Shown: piece by piece, positions 10,861 to 22,110 of the stretch
How the letters are laid out: each line of letters opens with the position of its first letter
Numbering within the stretch: the first letter of the stretch is position 1
The notes under the pieces: model-generated
What the model saw: the letters and a program-made list of their open reading frames with translations, nothing else
What the model was told of the DNA's origin: nothing
Databases searched by the model: none
Translations under genes and position numbers: made by a program
Assembly: GCA_022606425.2 (NCBI GenBank)
Contig: JAHDVF020000223.1
Location: 469,501-533,500, forward strand
Direction of reading: 5' to 3'
DNA from: Lepidostoma basale
Taxonomy: Eukaryota; Arthropoda; Insecta; Trichoptera; Lepidostomatidae
Length of the DNA: 64,000 nucleotides

Positions 10861-11869
10861 AATATTGAAATAAGGTGTATGTTTATGGCATTAACACTCT
10901 GGAATTCCATAATTGTATGATTTTATTTATCTCGACATGTTTGAAAGGTATTATATAAGTATTAATTATCAACAGATAGAAATTAACGTCTAAAAATACA
11001 AAATTATTTAATCATTATTGTCTTGTTTGATATAAAATCATTCAAATATTATTGTCATCAAAATTTAAAATAAAAATGTATCTTCAAATTTTGAATAACA
11101 AAGTTATTGTTATTTGAAAAAATATTATGTAATACTGTTTACATCCAATTATTACAAAATAATGTGGATACAAACAGTGTTACAATATCTTATTCCAAAT
11201 GAATAACAGAATTCCACAGCGTTTACGTCTTAACCTTAAATAAAGTCGAAGTAATTTTGTTTTAAAATATTATGATAACATCGAATACACTTAATTAATT
11301 TCTAGCACACTAACATCATTACATCATGCAAAACAAACATAAGCAAGATGAAACAAATCATTAATATAAAATAACTTAAAAATAATTGCATTACTAAGTA
11401 AAGCGAAACACAACAAAACAGTCAAAACAATATAAAAATATAAGTAATGTTGGCATCAAGCGGATTTAATGTTTGGCAGTCACGCTGAATTATGGAGAGA
11501 GGAAAGGGAAATGATATGAGGAAATGTATCGTGCGAAATGTTCTGTAATAAAATATTACATTGTATATCTAAAATTTCTATTGTAATTAAATATACGTTC
11601 GAAATTCAAATAGTGACACTTTGGTACATTAATACGCTTTAAGGCGCCATCTTAAAAAGCGATTATAAAATTTAAAAATATGTAAATGTGTACACTTTAA
11701 TCTGTGTTCTTTATTTCTTATCTTTGCGTTCTTGTTTGAATTAAATCAAGTACAGTAAACACAATATAAGATGGACTAATACAAAATAAAACTACGATCA
11801 AGTTTGATTTAGTTAGGTAAGATTTTTACTTTGATAATAAGTATCAAAATTGATTTTTACAAATAAATT

Positions 11870-12130
11870 AAACAATTAAATATTTTATTATATAATATAT
11901 AACATTTTGTTTTAATGTCCCAATATTTTGTTTTCTGAAATACAGACCGGTTCGTTCAATATTTCCTGTTAAGTTTATTTTGTTACCCCGATGAAGCTCC
12001 GCTTAGAACGAAACCGGTCGGTATTACAAAAAACAAAATAACATTATGTTAAAATGGTTAATTTAATTGTTTAATTTATTTTTTTAAATGTCGCGCTACA
12101 AATGAAGTGCTTCGAAACGTCTGAGTTACC
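11870..12130. repeat. Inverted pair of group B ends
   Basis: Minus-strand reading of 11960-11875 (CGAACCGGTCTGTATTTC, then AAAACAAAATATTG) mirrors plus-strand 12009-12075 (CGAAACCGGTCGGTATTAC, then AAAACAAAATAACAT). The plus arm contains the hammerhead-like motif listed at 11984. The family tail (ATGTCGCGCTACAAAT) reaches about 12130. The two arms face outward. Confidence 0.6.
11984..12023 (+). ncRNA. Group B hammerhead-like motif
   Basis: Box CCGATGA (11988-11994), GAAAC (12010-12014), loop CG and GTC (12017-12019). Stem I pairs TACC (11984-11987) with GGTA (12020-12023), four Watson-Crick pairs. Stem II is damaged, with about three of five pairs left. The U4 position is C, as in the copy at 2759. 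Confidence 0.45.
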
Positions 12131-12665
12131 GGTCGCTCAAAGGTGCTTTTATAAAATAGATATTTTTTATACATAATTCTTAAACACATGTGTTCTATTT
12201 TCTTTTTAAATTAGGAATAATGGAAATAATTCTTTTTATTTAATTTATTGATTTTAGAATGAAATCATTTGGTTAATATAAAAAAACTATTTTAAATTAA
12301 ATGATCACAAACATGCAAGATTCATTTCTGCCTAAAAGCGAGTAACAAAAAAGGAAATAACCATATAATTGTCGAATTTTATGTTTAATAAACATGAATA
12401 ACTTTTGTAAAATATCACTTTATCATTGGCTATATGTTAAAGCGGAATACAAAATTAATATTTCAAAATAAAACGTTTGAACGCGTTTTAAGTAATTTGA
12501 TTTACGAGTAGGTTTCTTTTGAGTGAAAACTTTCCCCCTAAAATTAAATAGCAATCAAATGAATAGGGTGATATTTTACAGCGTAAAATTTCATACTAAT
12601 GAAAATTCGACGTCTCATGAAAAGTGGCTTCATAGAGTTCGGGGAGATAATTAAAACGGACGTAC

Positions 12666-12812
12666 CTGCGGCAGACTGGTCAGTTGGTGCCCAGATAGGG
12701 AGTATGGGAGACTCCCTGCCCCTCCTCTCTCTCTCTCCTGCAAGTGAGCGACCAGCATGCTGATGTGATCTATCAGCTCTTTATTATGCAAGAGAAGCTG
12801 GTGTGTTCTGGC
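12666..12812 (-). CDS. NOS1AP: NOS1AP (CAPON) coiled-coil exon
   Basis: A 49-codon exon, phase 0 at both ends. The acceptor is TTGTCTTAAAG and the donor is CAG followed by GTACGT. It continues the helix of the previous exon: ARTHQLLLHNKELIDHI and then SMLVAHLQERE, with Leu/Ile at heptad spacing. The rest is Gly/Ser-rich and ends HQLTSLPQ. In the family this Leu-rich coiled coil follows the PTB domain and a linker. An uninterrupted frame with good splice sites in an AT-rich intron background makes the exon secure. Confidence 0.85.
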
Positions 12813-12944
12813 CTTTAAGACAAACGAAACAAATTCGCGTTCATTTATTATAATTAAATTTCTCAAATAAAAACAAGAACACTCACACTAGACATATGAA
12901 GAGAAGCATGTGTAGTACAAAAATATATAAATACATAATTAATA

Positions 12945-13030
12945 CGATTGAAAACGTCTGTTTTTTAGACGTTTTATTACACAATATTAATGTGAATACC
13001 ATGTTTTGCATATCTAATGCATTATAAAAT
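12945..13030. repeat. Group C arm
   Basis: GAAAACGTCTGTTTT, then AGACGTTTTATTAC and GTGAATACCATGTTTTGC match the inverted arm of group C. The second arm is not recognisable. Confidence 0.5.
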
Positions 13031-13147
13031 GTAGCGAAAATCAAACGCGTTGTTGTTTATACACACGAATTGAAGGAGCAGAATAAGGTAATTAAGATAA
13101 TTGAATACTAAATGAAACAAACAAACAAAAACAAAAACCTATCCAAA

Positions 13148-13656
13148 AAATCTAGAATGGCGGTGCACAATGGTGTTCTTCTACCGAGCCGTGTATGAAG
13201 CGCGAAACTGGCAAAAGAAGGATGAAAGTAGAATAAATGCAGTTGAAATGAGATCTCTTAGACGAATGTGTGTTCTCTGTGTATGATAGAGTGTCGAATG
13301 AAAATATAAGAAGTGAATGCGGTGCGAATGATGTTGTTATGAACAAAGTAATGAAAGGATCATTAATATGGTTTGGACACATGGAAAGAATGAATGAAGA
13401 AAGAATGGCAAAAAAGTATATGTTAACGATGTAAATGGAACCAGAAATAGAGGAAGACCGAGGAAAACGTTGCACGATCAAATAAATAAAATATTTAATG
13501 TTGGCCATGTGAGAAGTCAGAGAAATCGACGCGCGTGCATGACACGATGTATGAATGTTGAGGAAACGAGAGAAATATGTCAGGAAAGAAAAGTGTGGCA
13601 GTCCTTTCTTTCTGCTTACCCCTTCGGGGAGACGGCGTGGTGATTAGTTAGTTAGA
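13148..13656 (+). mobile_element. LINE-A 3' fragment
   Basis: It covers the C-terminal block of the LINE-A reverse transcriptase ORF (LEWRCTMVF-like start, WQKKDESRINAVEMRSL, then LIWFGHMERMNEERM, GRPRKTLHDQ and RRACMTRCMNVEE) and ends with GGGGAGACGGCG and a TTAGTTAG tail. Frameshifts at about 13280 and 13420 break it. It lies antisense to NOS1AP. Confidence 0.75.
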
Positions 13657-13864
13657 ATACTAAATGACGTTATATAAATTAGAAAAGTATTTTAGCATTC
13701 AAAATTAAGTGATTTCGAGAATAAAATATTTTAACAATTATTTACTTGTATGTACTGTGAGGTTCACCCCTTAATTGTTTTTAATAATATTTTGGGCCAC
13801 GTCAATAATATTAATTGCCGTATTCTGCTTCTTTAAACGTGTATATAAACAAAAACGTGTTTGA

Positions 13865-14020
13865 TTATTGCTCTATTTGATAATGCTTTAGACAGGCGAA
13901 ACGTTTCATTCACGTAAAATATATTTAAAAAACTTCTAGAAAACAGTCGTTTTCATTCGTATTATTTTTTTAATATGGAGTTTTATATCATTGTTCAAGA
14001 AACAATGAATATTGATATTT
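13865..14020 (+). repeat. Group C arm with hammerhead-like head
   Basis: TTGATAA at 13877-13883, a stem (TGCTTTAGACAGGC), GAAAC at 13898-13902 and then GTTTC, followed by the family tail (CTTCTAGAAAACAG, CGTTTTCATTCGTATT, ATTGTTCAAGAAACAATGAA). Only this arm is present. Confidence 0.6.
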
Positions 14021-15092
14021 ATTTAACATTTATTAATTACACAGGTTTTTGACATTGAATGGCAATTGATTCGTTGTATTATGTGGACACACAATTTACT
14101 TAACACCAATTTTCAGAATTATACCTTCAACATTGGGAGAACATATATATCTGATGTAAATTTGCGGGATATATTTTAATAAATATATTTATTACAATAA
14201 ATATATTTATTACAAAATCAGTAAATGAAAATGTTCGATTTCTCAAACTTTTATCGCATTTCATTAGCATAGTGTTCCAAATTAAATAATTTTTAATGTT
14301 TCATTATATATAATTTTTTAATATAGCGACGCTTGCATAATAAAATTCAAGTTCAGTAACTACTTGTAATTACGAGTATATAATAACCTGTCAAAACTTG
14401 AATTCTTTCAATGCCATGATTTGTTGATGTTCGTTGGATTTAAATATGACGTATTTTAAGTTTAAATTAGTTGCAGCTTTTAAATTTAAAATAGGTCCGA
14501 TTACACGCAAGTTGTACGTAAAATGTTAACGTTACGAAATCGAAAGTTATTAAAAACAACCACTCGATAAACAATCTTCGCCACGTGATTAAAGTGAGCC
14601 CCGACACAATAAACACAAATACTAGTATTTACTTTCCACAACGGCCAACAGGTGGCGGCAGCTTTCCAGCCGGCAGTTTAATGCTCCGCAATATATATTG
14701 CCAGCACGTCATTGCAGCCGGGTTTTCTAATATTATTTTAAATATAAATTTAATCCGGATCGAAATAACAATAATTTGGAAATGTTCCACGCGCAACGGT
14801 AACAAAATTTTAATTAGGCGACGCCGATGAAGCGGAGTCCCCTGGCGCCGCGCGGGGGCGGAGCGCTGCCGGAACAGGTGAAATACTTCGTCGGTGTTTG
14901 CGTTGGACGAAAGCTCTCACATTGTTCCAAGTTCTCTGTTAACGCCGTCAGTCATTCGGATCGTTCTGCCAAATACTTTTCTCCGATATCATTTGTAAAA
15001 TCATTTTTCAAGTGTAAATTCTCATGAAATAAAATCGTACTTTTTAGAAAATACAAAAAAACCTTATTCTTCTTTTAAAAGATCTTTGGGGG

Positions 15093-15676
15093 ATGACAGG
15101 CCGTCGTCGGGGTCACGACTTTGTGGGATGTGGTGAGTTTTCAGCGTTTCAGCGTTTATTGCAGATCACAAGTAATCATACGTTAACAGTATTATATACT
15201 CGTGATGGAGCGTGCGCCTGGACGTCGATAGCAGCTGGGGCTGATGGTTCACTGGGCAGTAACGTCGCGTCGGTCGGCTGGAGTGAAGACTCGTCGGAAA
15301 TAGCGTGGCTTGGTGGGAGAGTCGGTTAGACGTCGCAAGAAGGAATGAAGTAGTAGCGTGGCTTCGTAGGTCGGTTGAAGGGAGTCCGAGATCCCTCGTG
15401 GCGTAGACTTATTAACGTAGACTCATGTCTGTTAGAAGTCGTAATACTGACTGACGTATTGGGTGGTCGGAAGTAACGCTTTTATATGCTTTGCTTCCTT
15501 TTGTACACGATGCCCGGCTCTAGTGACCTAGTGCAATGTATGTCATCATTGCGATAAGTAGGTCCTAAGTCAGGCGTTTTCAGTTATTCGTGTCATATGT
15601 TTCATCATGAAATATGCTAGTTTAGCAGTCGACTTCCATTTATGTGGATCACCTACAGATCTGACGATCTGTGACA
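15093..15676 (-). mobile_element. LTR retrotransposon end (one LTR)
   Basis: On the minus strand an LTR of about 555 bp runs from TGTCACAGATCG (about 15676) to CCCACA (about 15122). It contains a TATA box (CATATAAAAG, TTTATA at 15481-15486 on the plus strand) and an AATAAA signal (plus-strand TTTATT 15155-15160) spaced as in promoter and R/poly(A) regions. After it, AAGTCGTGACCCCGACGACG resembles the leader just inside gypsy-type LTRs. The internal region then stops near 15093, so the element is solo-like or truncated. The gypsy assignment is tentative. Confidence 0.55.
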
Positions 15677-15806
15677 CAGAAATCATGTCTCCTCTGATGA
15701 TGAGGACCAGCTGTACCTCCATCTCTTAGATGGTATTGTTAATAGAGTAGTTGAGAAGTCGGCGTTTGGTTTAGAAAATACCTAGGTAATTAAATATATA
15801 TTTTAA

Positions 15807-15985
15807 ATTTATTGTATCTTGGACAATGATGTAAAACTCCATTTATTAAAAAAAGTGAAAACGTCTGTTTCCAAGAAGCTACATTTAATAAGGCCTTAAA
15901 AGGTCATTCCTATTTATGACAATAAAACTTCCAGAACACAGACGTTTTCATTCGTACAAATTATAATTTTTTTAAATTCCAAGTA
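15807..15985. repeat. Group C foldback element
   Basis: The left arm (ATGATGTAAAACTCCAT, GTGAAAACGTCTGTTTCC) and right arm (ATAAAACTTCCAGAACA, CAGACGTTTTCATTCGTA) are inverted copies. The hammerhead-like centre has been deleted, leaving AAGGCCTTAAAAGG. Confidence 0.6.
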
Positions 15986-16265
15986 TGCCGTCTGAATTAT
16001 TTTTTTTATATTTATATATTTTTAATGTTACTATTATTTATTGTTTCTTGAACCGTGATGTAAAACTTTATATTGAATAATATTTTTTTTTACCTCATTT
16101 TTTAGTAAGCTTCATATACTCGTATTTTATGGAAATTACATTTTTCAACTTGGTAAGGCATTATAAAAAGAAACGAGATCAATTAACTTAAGTACGTTTT
16201 CTGTTTCATTAGTTTGGGTATAAAAACAGTAAGATGTTCGAATAATGTAATATTAGATTTTAAAT

Positions 16266-16520
16266 ATGGATGAAAATATAGGTTTTCAAGAAGTTTATTT
16301 TTAGTTTAAGAAAATGAGATGTTTCGACTTTATATGGCACTATCAAATGTCAAAGAAACATGTAATTCCCATCAAATATAATAAAAATTCTAGAAAACAG
16401 ACGTTTTCATTCTTATTAATTATATAATATGAAATTTTACGTCACTGTACAAGAAACAACATATAATAAAACTTCTTTAAAACACATGTTATCATTTGTA
16501 TTAATGAATATGAATATGAC
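16266..16520. repeat. Group C foldback with extra partial arm
   Basis: The inverted arms run from about 16266 to 16465 with the centre near 16345 (GGCACTATCAAATGTC). A second partial copy of the tail (ATAATAAAACTTC, then ATGTTATCATTTGTATT) follows directly in tandem. Confidence 0.6.
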
Positions 16521-16676
16521 TTACGGATATTACTTACGACTATTATTTGGTTTGATGTGTCGTCTTAAATGAACATACGAGTACTGTGTAATAAATACAT
16601 ATATTTTGAAAATAATAATTATCAAAAATCGTAACTAGGAATTTGTGATTGTAGTTGGGACCTTTAATAGAATTAC

Positions 16677-16871
16677 CTGAGCTTCGACCCGGGCTGCCTT
16701 TTCCACGATCAGTTGATCGTTCAGCATAGCTAGTTGCGCAGTGGCTGCGCGGGTTTGCTGCCTCTGTTGCTCCAAGCTCTCCTCTAGAAGCTTCTCGCGG
16801 TGCTCTGTAGCCTGGGGCGTCGTCATGATGGAGCGATCTGTATATCCGGGGGTTGGCTCTCGGCTTCCGAC
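16677..16871 (-). CDS. NOS1AP: NOS1AP (CAPON) coiled-coil exon
   Basis: A 65-codon exon, phase 0 at both ends. The acceptor is CCCCATTAAG and the donor is GCTCAG followed by GTAATT. It starts with a Ser/Pro/Thr linker (VGSREPTPGYTDRS) and continues as a long Gln/Glu/Ala helix (EKLLEESLEQQRQQTRAATA, then LNDQLIVEKAARVEAQ). The helix runs straight into the exon at 12812 (ARTHQLLLHN...), as expected for the family's coiled-coil region, which mediates protein contacts. The exon is GC-rich against an AT-rich intron. Confidence 0.85.
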
Positions 16872-17254
16872 CTTAATGGGGCCAAAATGTCGTTGAAAAA
16901 ACATCTTCTTTAGAAAATCAGTATATTTTCGTAACGGGATTTAAAACTTACATATTCTTATAATCCAATCGAGTCATTAGATAACTAATGAAACGTTCAT
17001 TTGTTGGACTTACCCTTGTTAATAAGGATTGGTGGACGTGGATGTATGAGGGGGGGGGGATGGATTGGAGGCAATTGTGTGCTTTGGTAAATAGAAAGAA
17101 GAAAAAGTGCTTTTCTAATGAAAAATCTATCTATATCAGAATCATTTTCACTCTTCGACGAGGTGTAATAATTATATATAAATTTGTTCACATACCCACT
17201 ATTCATATTGAAGACAAGATACTTATTATTATTTGCCATGAACTTTATAAACGG

Positions 17255-17700
17255 CATAATAAACAAGCCCAAGTAAACAAGGAAGCTGCAATCTCTGGCG
17301 CTCTAAAATCCACAATATGGAAAAACAAAGACATGGACATTAGGAATAAGATGAGAATCTATAAAGCATGCGTAAGACCAATAATAACATATGGCGTCGA
17401 AGCAAGGGCAGACACAGAAAGATCGCGTGAGGAACTCCAGCATAAGAGAGATATGTGAGGTTGAGGATATTATAAGATAAAGCAGGCAGCGAAAAAGGGA
17501 CTGGTACGGTAATGTTCAAAGAATGTACACCATAAAACTCCGCTAAATTACATTGCATAATCAGCCTCATGGGACTCGTCCTCGTGGAAGACCTAATAAA
17601 AGATGGAAGAACAGCTGGAAATCTACCTCACAGGAGGACCAACACTTTGGAGAACAGACAACATAGGTCTACAACAAGGAAGAAAAAGAAGAATAAGAAA
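17255..17700 (+). mobile_element. LINE fragment (second family)
   Basis: The plus strand reads AISGALKSTIWKNKDMDIRN and then YKACVRPIITYGVEARADT, the C-terminal segment of a non-LTR reverse transcriptase ORF. Frameshifts follow, but GRPNKRWKNSWKST-like and TSQEDQH-like codons continue to about 17650. It is a different family from LINE-A. Confidence 0.65.
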
Positions 17701-17774
17701 ATAAACAAATAAATATTGGAGGAAAAAACTTGCATTTAAAACTCTTAAAATTTAATTTACAGTCCAAACCAACA

Positions 17775-18020
17775 ATCAGACTATTTCGATGGATCCCCAC
17801 ACGGCTCTGTCTTGACACACCTCTCACACTTCCCTTACATTCATACGCGCTCGTCGATTTATCGACTTCGAATGTGGCCGCCTTTTAGTCATTGAATTGG
17901 TCATTCCATGTTTTCCTTGACTTCCTTTCGATTTTCACTGGATAACTACATTTTTTGTCTCTTTCTTCTCTCATCTATTCGTTCCATGTGTCCGAACCAA
18001 CTAATGATCCTTTTTTAATT
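17775..18020 (-). mobile_element. LINE-A 3' fragment
   Basis: Minus-strand LINE-A C-terminal block (FGHMERMDERR-like, then the RRAYECKGSVRG-like end). The extreme 3' tail is missing. Confidence 0.6.
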
Positions 18021-18044
18021 TTACTAATGTTTAAATGTTATACT

Positions 18045-18440
18045 CGTATATGGTCTGTTCTGCTATATGGCTCTGAAAGTGAATGTAATGGAAACGTTCG
18101 AGATGCGGATATACCGCAGAATGCTCCGTATACCGTGGACCGATAGGGTCAGTAATGCAGACGTACTGCAGAGAGCCAGAGACAATAGAGAGCTGTTGTC
18201 AAGTGTGAAAATTAGAAAGGTCTCATATTTAGGTCATGTGCTAAGGGGAGAAAAATACCATCTCCTTCGACTGATATTGATGGGTAGTGGAGGGACGTCG
18301 GGGAGTTGGTAGAAGGCAGCTGCCCTGGCTGCAGAACATCAAAGAGTGGACAGGAATAACAAGAGTTCAGAATCTGTTCCAAGTGGTGCAGAATAGAGAT
18401 GCCTGTGATGTAGTGATCAGCAACGTTGGGGGAACCTGAC
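18045..18440 (+). mobile_element. LINE-B C-terminal fragment
   Basis: The plus strand reads WSVLLYGSES, then ETFEMRIYRRMLRIPWTDRV, SNADVLQRA, LLSSVKIRKVSYLGHVLRGE and LLRLILMG, typical of the C-terminal region of a non-LTR reverse transcriptase ORF. Frameshifts at about 18110 and 18300 break it. The same family recurs at 30985 and 42805. Confidence 0.75.
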
Positions 18441-18474
18441 ACGGCACCGAAGGAAGATAAATGATGCAATTATA

Positions 18475-18612
18475 GGAATTATATTTCTTTAATATTACGT
18501 CATTCGGTATTCTATCACACATAATTTTCTCGCATATTCTTTTAAGTGTCTTATTCAATGGCATTTAACCTACTTTCATCCTTCTTTTGCCAGCTCTAAA
18601 TTCACGGTCACA
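18475..18612 (-). mobile_element. LINE-A internal fragment
   Basis: The minus strand reads a WQKKDESR-like start, then MPLNKTLKRICEKIMCDRIP and NDVILKK, a diverged LINE-A block cut at both ends. Confidence 0.55.
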
Positions 18613-19136
18613 CTATACCATACACATATTTTTTTCTTATGATCTGATTATTATTTAAGTTTAAATAAAACATTGGGTGAATTAATAATATCAATGTAAC
18701 ATTTATTTTAATACGAAACCCTAAAATTTGAAAATCGCAGATGAGAAAAAGTATTGTTGAATACTTAAGTTTGTTTTGCATTGAGCCACATAAATCTTGT
18801 TTTCTTTTTAAGACGATGTGTGCTTCTACGTTATAAATCTATCGGCAACAAAACATACTCAAAGCAAAAACCCGATGAAAATGTTAATTTCCCCTTTCTC
18901 TAATAACAGGTAAAATATGGATTACGAACATTTCGTGTTCGAAAATATATTTGGCTCCGAGAAAAATGTTTATTAAGTCATGACAGACAAGGACGTTCGT
19001 GAAAAAAAGCGAAAATAGAATGCGCGGGAACTCTTGACATTAAAAAACTTTAATTTTAATTTTAGAACGATATAACACATATTTAAAAAAAAATATTTCG
19101 CCATCGCAAATAAAATAAAAATTACCAAACAACTAG

Positions 19137-19676
19137 CTAACCATCACGCCGTTTCCCGAGAGGGTAGGCAGAGAAGATGAATCGCCACATTGTTCTATCC
19201 TGACATAACTGTCGTGCCTCTTCTACATTCACACATTGTGACATGCACGCTCGTCGATTGTTCCTACTTCAAACATGACCGCCTTTCAGTAATTGATTAA
19301 TTTGGTCATGCCATGTTTTCCTTGACCTTCCTCGACTTCTTTTTTCATTCACACTACTTGTATATATCTTTTTAACCATTCTTCTCTCATTCATTCGTTC
19401 CATATGTCCAAACCATCTTAGTGACTTTTTCTTGATTTTATTTATCACGTATTCATCCGCTTTACATTCCTTTCTAACTTCATCATTATATATTCTATCA
19501 TACATTGTTTTTCTGCACATACTACTAGTGACCTCATTTCTACGGCATATATCATATTTTTATCCTTCTTCTGCCAACTCCAAGCTTCACTTCCGTACAT
19601 AATGGTCGGCACTAGAACTACATTGTGTACTGCCATCTTTGCTTCGGTCGATATATTTCTATTTGCAGTAATGACG
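19137..19676 (-). mobile_element. LINE-A 3' fragment
   Basis: The minus strand reads KMAVHNVVLVPTIMYGSEAW, SWQKKDKNMIYAVEMRSL, then (frameshift) LRWFGHMERMNERRMVKKIY and GRSRKTWHDQINQLLKGGHV, ending in the usual 3' end (AACCATCACGCCG on the plus strand). It abuts the piggyBac-like MITE at 19771. Confidence 0.75.
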
Positions 19677-19770
19677 AGAAAAACGTTAATTTTTATTTGG
19701 ATAATATCGAACATTTGTTCAAGAAATTTGAAATGTTTCAATTAGTCTTGCGAATTTTAATTATTGTTAA

Positions 19771-20531
19771 CCCTTAACGTTCAAAACAAAACGCTCGGTC
19801 TCATGTGGTCAATTCAGTTTACCGCTAACTTTATCTAAATATTAAGCATATGACTCGATGAATCAAAATTTAATTTATGTCATCTTGTAGGGAATTTCAT
19901 TAGGAATAGATCGATATCCATAACATACATGGATTATTTGAAAAACATATCATTATTAATTTTTTTCTGGAACCATGCGATTTCTGATATAGAATGCGAG
20001 ACAGCATATGAGCAACTGACACCAAGTATGAACTTGTCTCGCCCGAGGCGCTATAATTTTACGTATGATAAAGGCACCTAGGCAAAATGTATAGTACGTT
20101 CAAGACAACGAGTACGTATTAATATTGGTCCCTTTTGGTAAAGTGTTAATATTTTCACAGTTCTGATATTATTAAGTTGCGTGCTGCGTTTCCGTCCACA
20201 GTCGGTATTATTACGTACCTATGAGAAAATGCCAAACATATAATTTATAATACGTTCAAAACAGCGAGTAAGTATTTGTCACTTTTGATAAAGTTGTAAA
20301 TATTAGCAAAACAAATTCTACCTTAACACGAATGAAGGTGAGGGCAGTCTTAAAAAATATTTTTTTTTGGGATGAAGGAAGTAATTTTTTGCTTTTTTTT
20401 TATTACGAAATATTGAGAACACTTCAATGGAAGATAACAATTTTTTTTATAATATTAGGGTCCATAGGTTTTAAGAAAATCAACTTTAAATTGGCAGTGG
20501 AAACTCAATTGAGCACATGGCAACGCGACGG
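19771..20531 (+). mobile_element. piggyBac-like MITE, copy 1
   Basis: A 761-bp element flanked by TTAA at 19767-19770 and 20532-20535, the piggyBac target duplication. Ends are CCCTTAACGTTC and GCGACGG. Subterminal inverted blocks match (CATGTGGTCAATTCAGTTT on the left, AAACTCAATTGAGCACATGG on the right). It has no transposase ORF. It is the inverted relative of 27648-28346 and carries an extra block of about 88 bp near 19900-19990 that the other copy lacks. Confidence 0.8.
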
Positions 20532-20836
20532 TTAAAGAAATAAAAATGTCCAGACAAAACAATAATTATAAACAGATCGTTTCTAGTCAATTTATTTTTC
20601 TCTTGTTATTTTTGGACGAGATTTATTGTATTGGTCTCGCCTATTGGTGACCAAAACATCAAACTTACGTCGAACTTGTAAAATGTATTTTTAATGAAAT
20701 ATTATTTTTTTGTTATAAACATTCTCAATTCTCAAAATTTAATACCACATTTCTCAATTTCTTTTAAACTTCAACATGTTCGTTTCGTAACGAAACCGGT
20801 TTATTAACAATTAGTTAAGGCAAGAATTAAAAAAAA

Positions 20837-21113
20837 GTGATCTCTTAGACGAATGTGTGGATATTCTGTGTACGATAGAGTGTCGAATGAAAATATAAGA
20901 AGTGAATGGTGTCATGAACAAAATAATGAAAGGATCATTAAGATGGTTTGGACATATGGAAAGAATGAATGAAGAAAGAATGGTAAAAAAATTATATGTT
21001 AATGATGTAAATGGTACCAGAAATAGAGGAAGACCGTGGAAAACGTGGCACTATCAAATAAATCAAATATTGAATGTCGGCCATGTGAGGAGTCAGAAAA
21101 GTTAGTTAGTTAG
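20837..21113 (+). mobile_element. LINE-A 3' fragment, internally deleted
   Basis: The plus strand gives LRWFGHMERMNEERMVKKLY, NRGRPWKTWHYQINQILNVG, then jumps from VRSQK directly to the TTAGTTAG tail. About 100 bp of the usual 3' end is missing. Confidence 0.7.
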
Positions 21114-21252
21114 TTTTGATTTAATGACTTCAATAAAATAAGCTGTGTTTTTTTAAGCGCAATATAATTGAAATTACAATTTTATGTGTGGTATAATATT
21201 ATAATGTAGGTATTTAATAAAATTTTAAGTAGATTTATTTTTACTTTTACTA

Positions 21253-21402
21253 AAGGTTGGTCATGTTAGAAGTCGGAAGAAATGACGTGCGTGTATGACT
21301 CGTTTTATGAATGTGAAGGAATTTAGAGAGTTGTGTCAGGATAGAGTAGTGTGGCGGTCCATTATGGACTACCCCTGCAGGGAAACGGCTTAATGGTGTG
21401 TT
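21253..21402 (+). repeat. LINE-A 3' fragment
   Basis: GTTGGTCATGTTAGAAGTCG, then CGTGCGTGTATGACTCG and GTGTGGCGGTCCAT match the last codons and 3' end of LINE-A. Confidence 0.6.
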
Positions 21403-21755
21403 TCTTTGTTTAATTAAAGTAAATAAAAATATGACGGTTTAAGGATTTTCAGATAAAAAAAAATCTATAGTAAAGTGCCTTGGTTTTATTAAGAGGTAAT
21501 TTATTTGAAATCAACTAGGGATCGCCTAACAAATGAAAATAATGCATATAATAAATTAATGCATATGAAAAACGTATAAATATAATATGACAAAAAGTGT
21601 ACGTATGGAAAGCGTAGGCATGTGAAAAACGGTAGGTATTAAGAGATAATTATTATAAAGGTGCCAACAATGAATTTTTGATGCCAATTGGTTTTAAAAT
21701 GAAAACCAATAAATGTGCAAAGGTGCAGAGTGCAGTAAAATATTCAAAGAAATAA

Positions 21756-21979
21756 ATATTTTCTATCCCTAAAAACTTGGTTCACTGTACAAGCATAATC
21801 AGTAATAAGTTGTGAATTTTGATGTAAATTTATTTTCCACACACGTTAACATTTTACAATTAACGATACCAAATTGTCCGCTTCTTGTTTTCTACACTTC
21901 TGTCATACAACAATTATCAGAACAAAATTCAAACTTAAATTCAGAATCAGAACATAATTCAAAAAACTATTCTCCTCTC

Positions 21980-22021
<42 letters not shown>

Positions 22022-22110
22022 ACGCACACACACTCTTTCTCTTGTTTTCAAAAATAATCTCGTACTCTTTCTTGGTGATATTAGGGTTTTGGCCTATTTA
22101 TATTAACATT
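21756..22110 (+). repeat. Dispersed repeat, pair with 45985-46305
   Basis: Shared blocks are AAAAACTTGGTTCAC, CACACACGTTAA, ACCAAATTGT and CATACAACAAT. This copy is expanded by a (CT)n tract at 21972-22018. Class unknown. Confidence 0.5.
21972..22018. repeat. (CT)n microsatellite
   Basis: About 45 bp of CT repeats followed by a short CA run. Confidence 0.95.

Larger units (their letters stand above)
8824..12665 (-). other. NOS1AP: NOS1AP intron
   Basis: A 3,842-bp intron by the splice sites called. It holds a LINE-A piece (9641-10592), a group C arm (10735-10860) and an inverted pair of group B ends (11870-12130). 9050-9170 looks like a retroelement end (GGCGAAACAGCTGTCGCG on the minus strand). 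I saw nothing in 10861-11869 or 12131-12600. Confidence 0.7.
12813..16676 (-). other. NOS1AP: NOS1AP intron
   Basis: A 3,864-bp intron. It contains a group C arm near 12945-13030, a LINE-A copy (13148-13656), a group C arm (13865-14020), an LTR (15093-15676) and two group C foldbacks (15807-16470). 14021-15090 has a CpG-rich patch at 14640-14900 with no convincing exon. Confidence 0.7.

Noticed and set aside
14827..15027. Plus ORF starting in a CpG-rich patch, possible first exon
   Set aside because: There is only a weak donor and no partner exon; composition falls to AT-rich after 60 bp.
20770..20810. CGTTTCGTAACGAAACCGGT as a group B hammerhead
   Set aside because: The GAAACCGGT part is present, but there is no CTGANGA-like box upstream.
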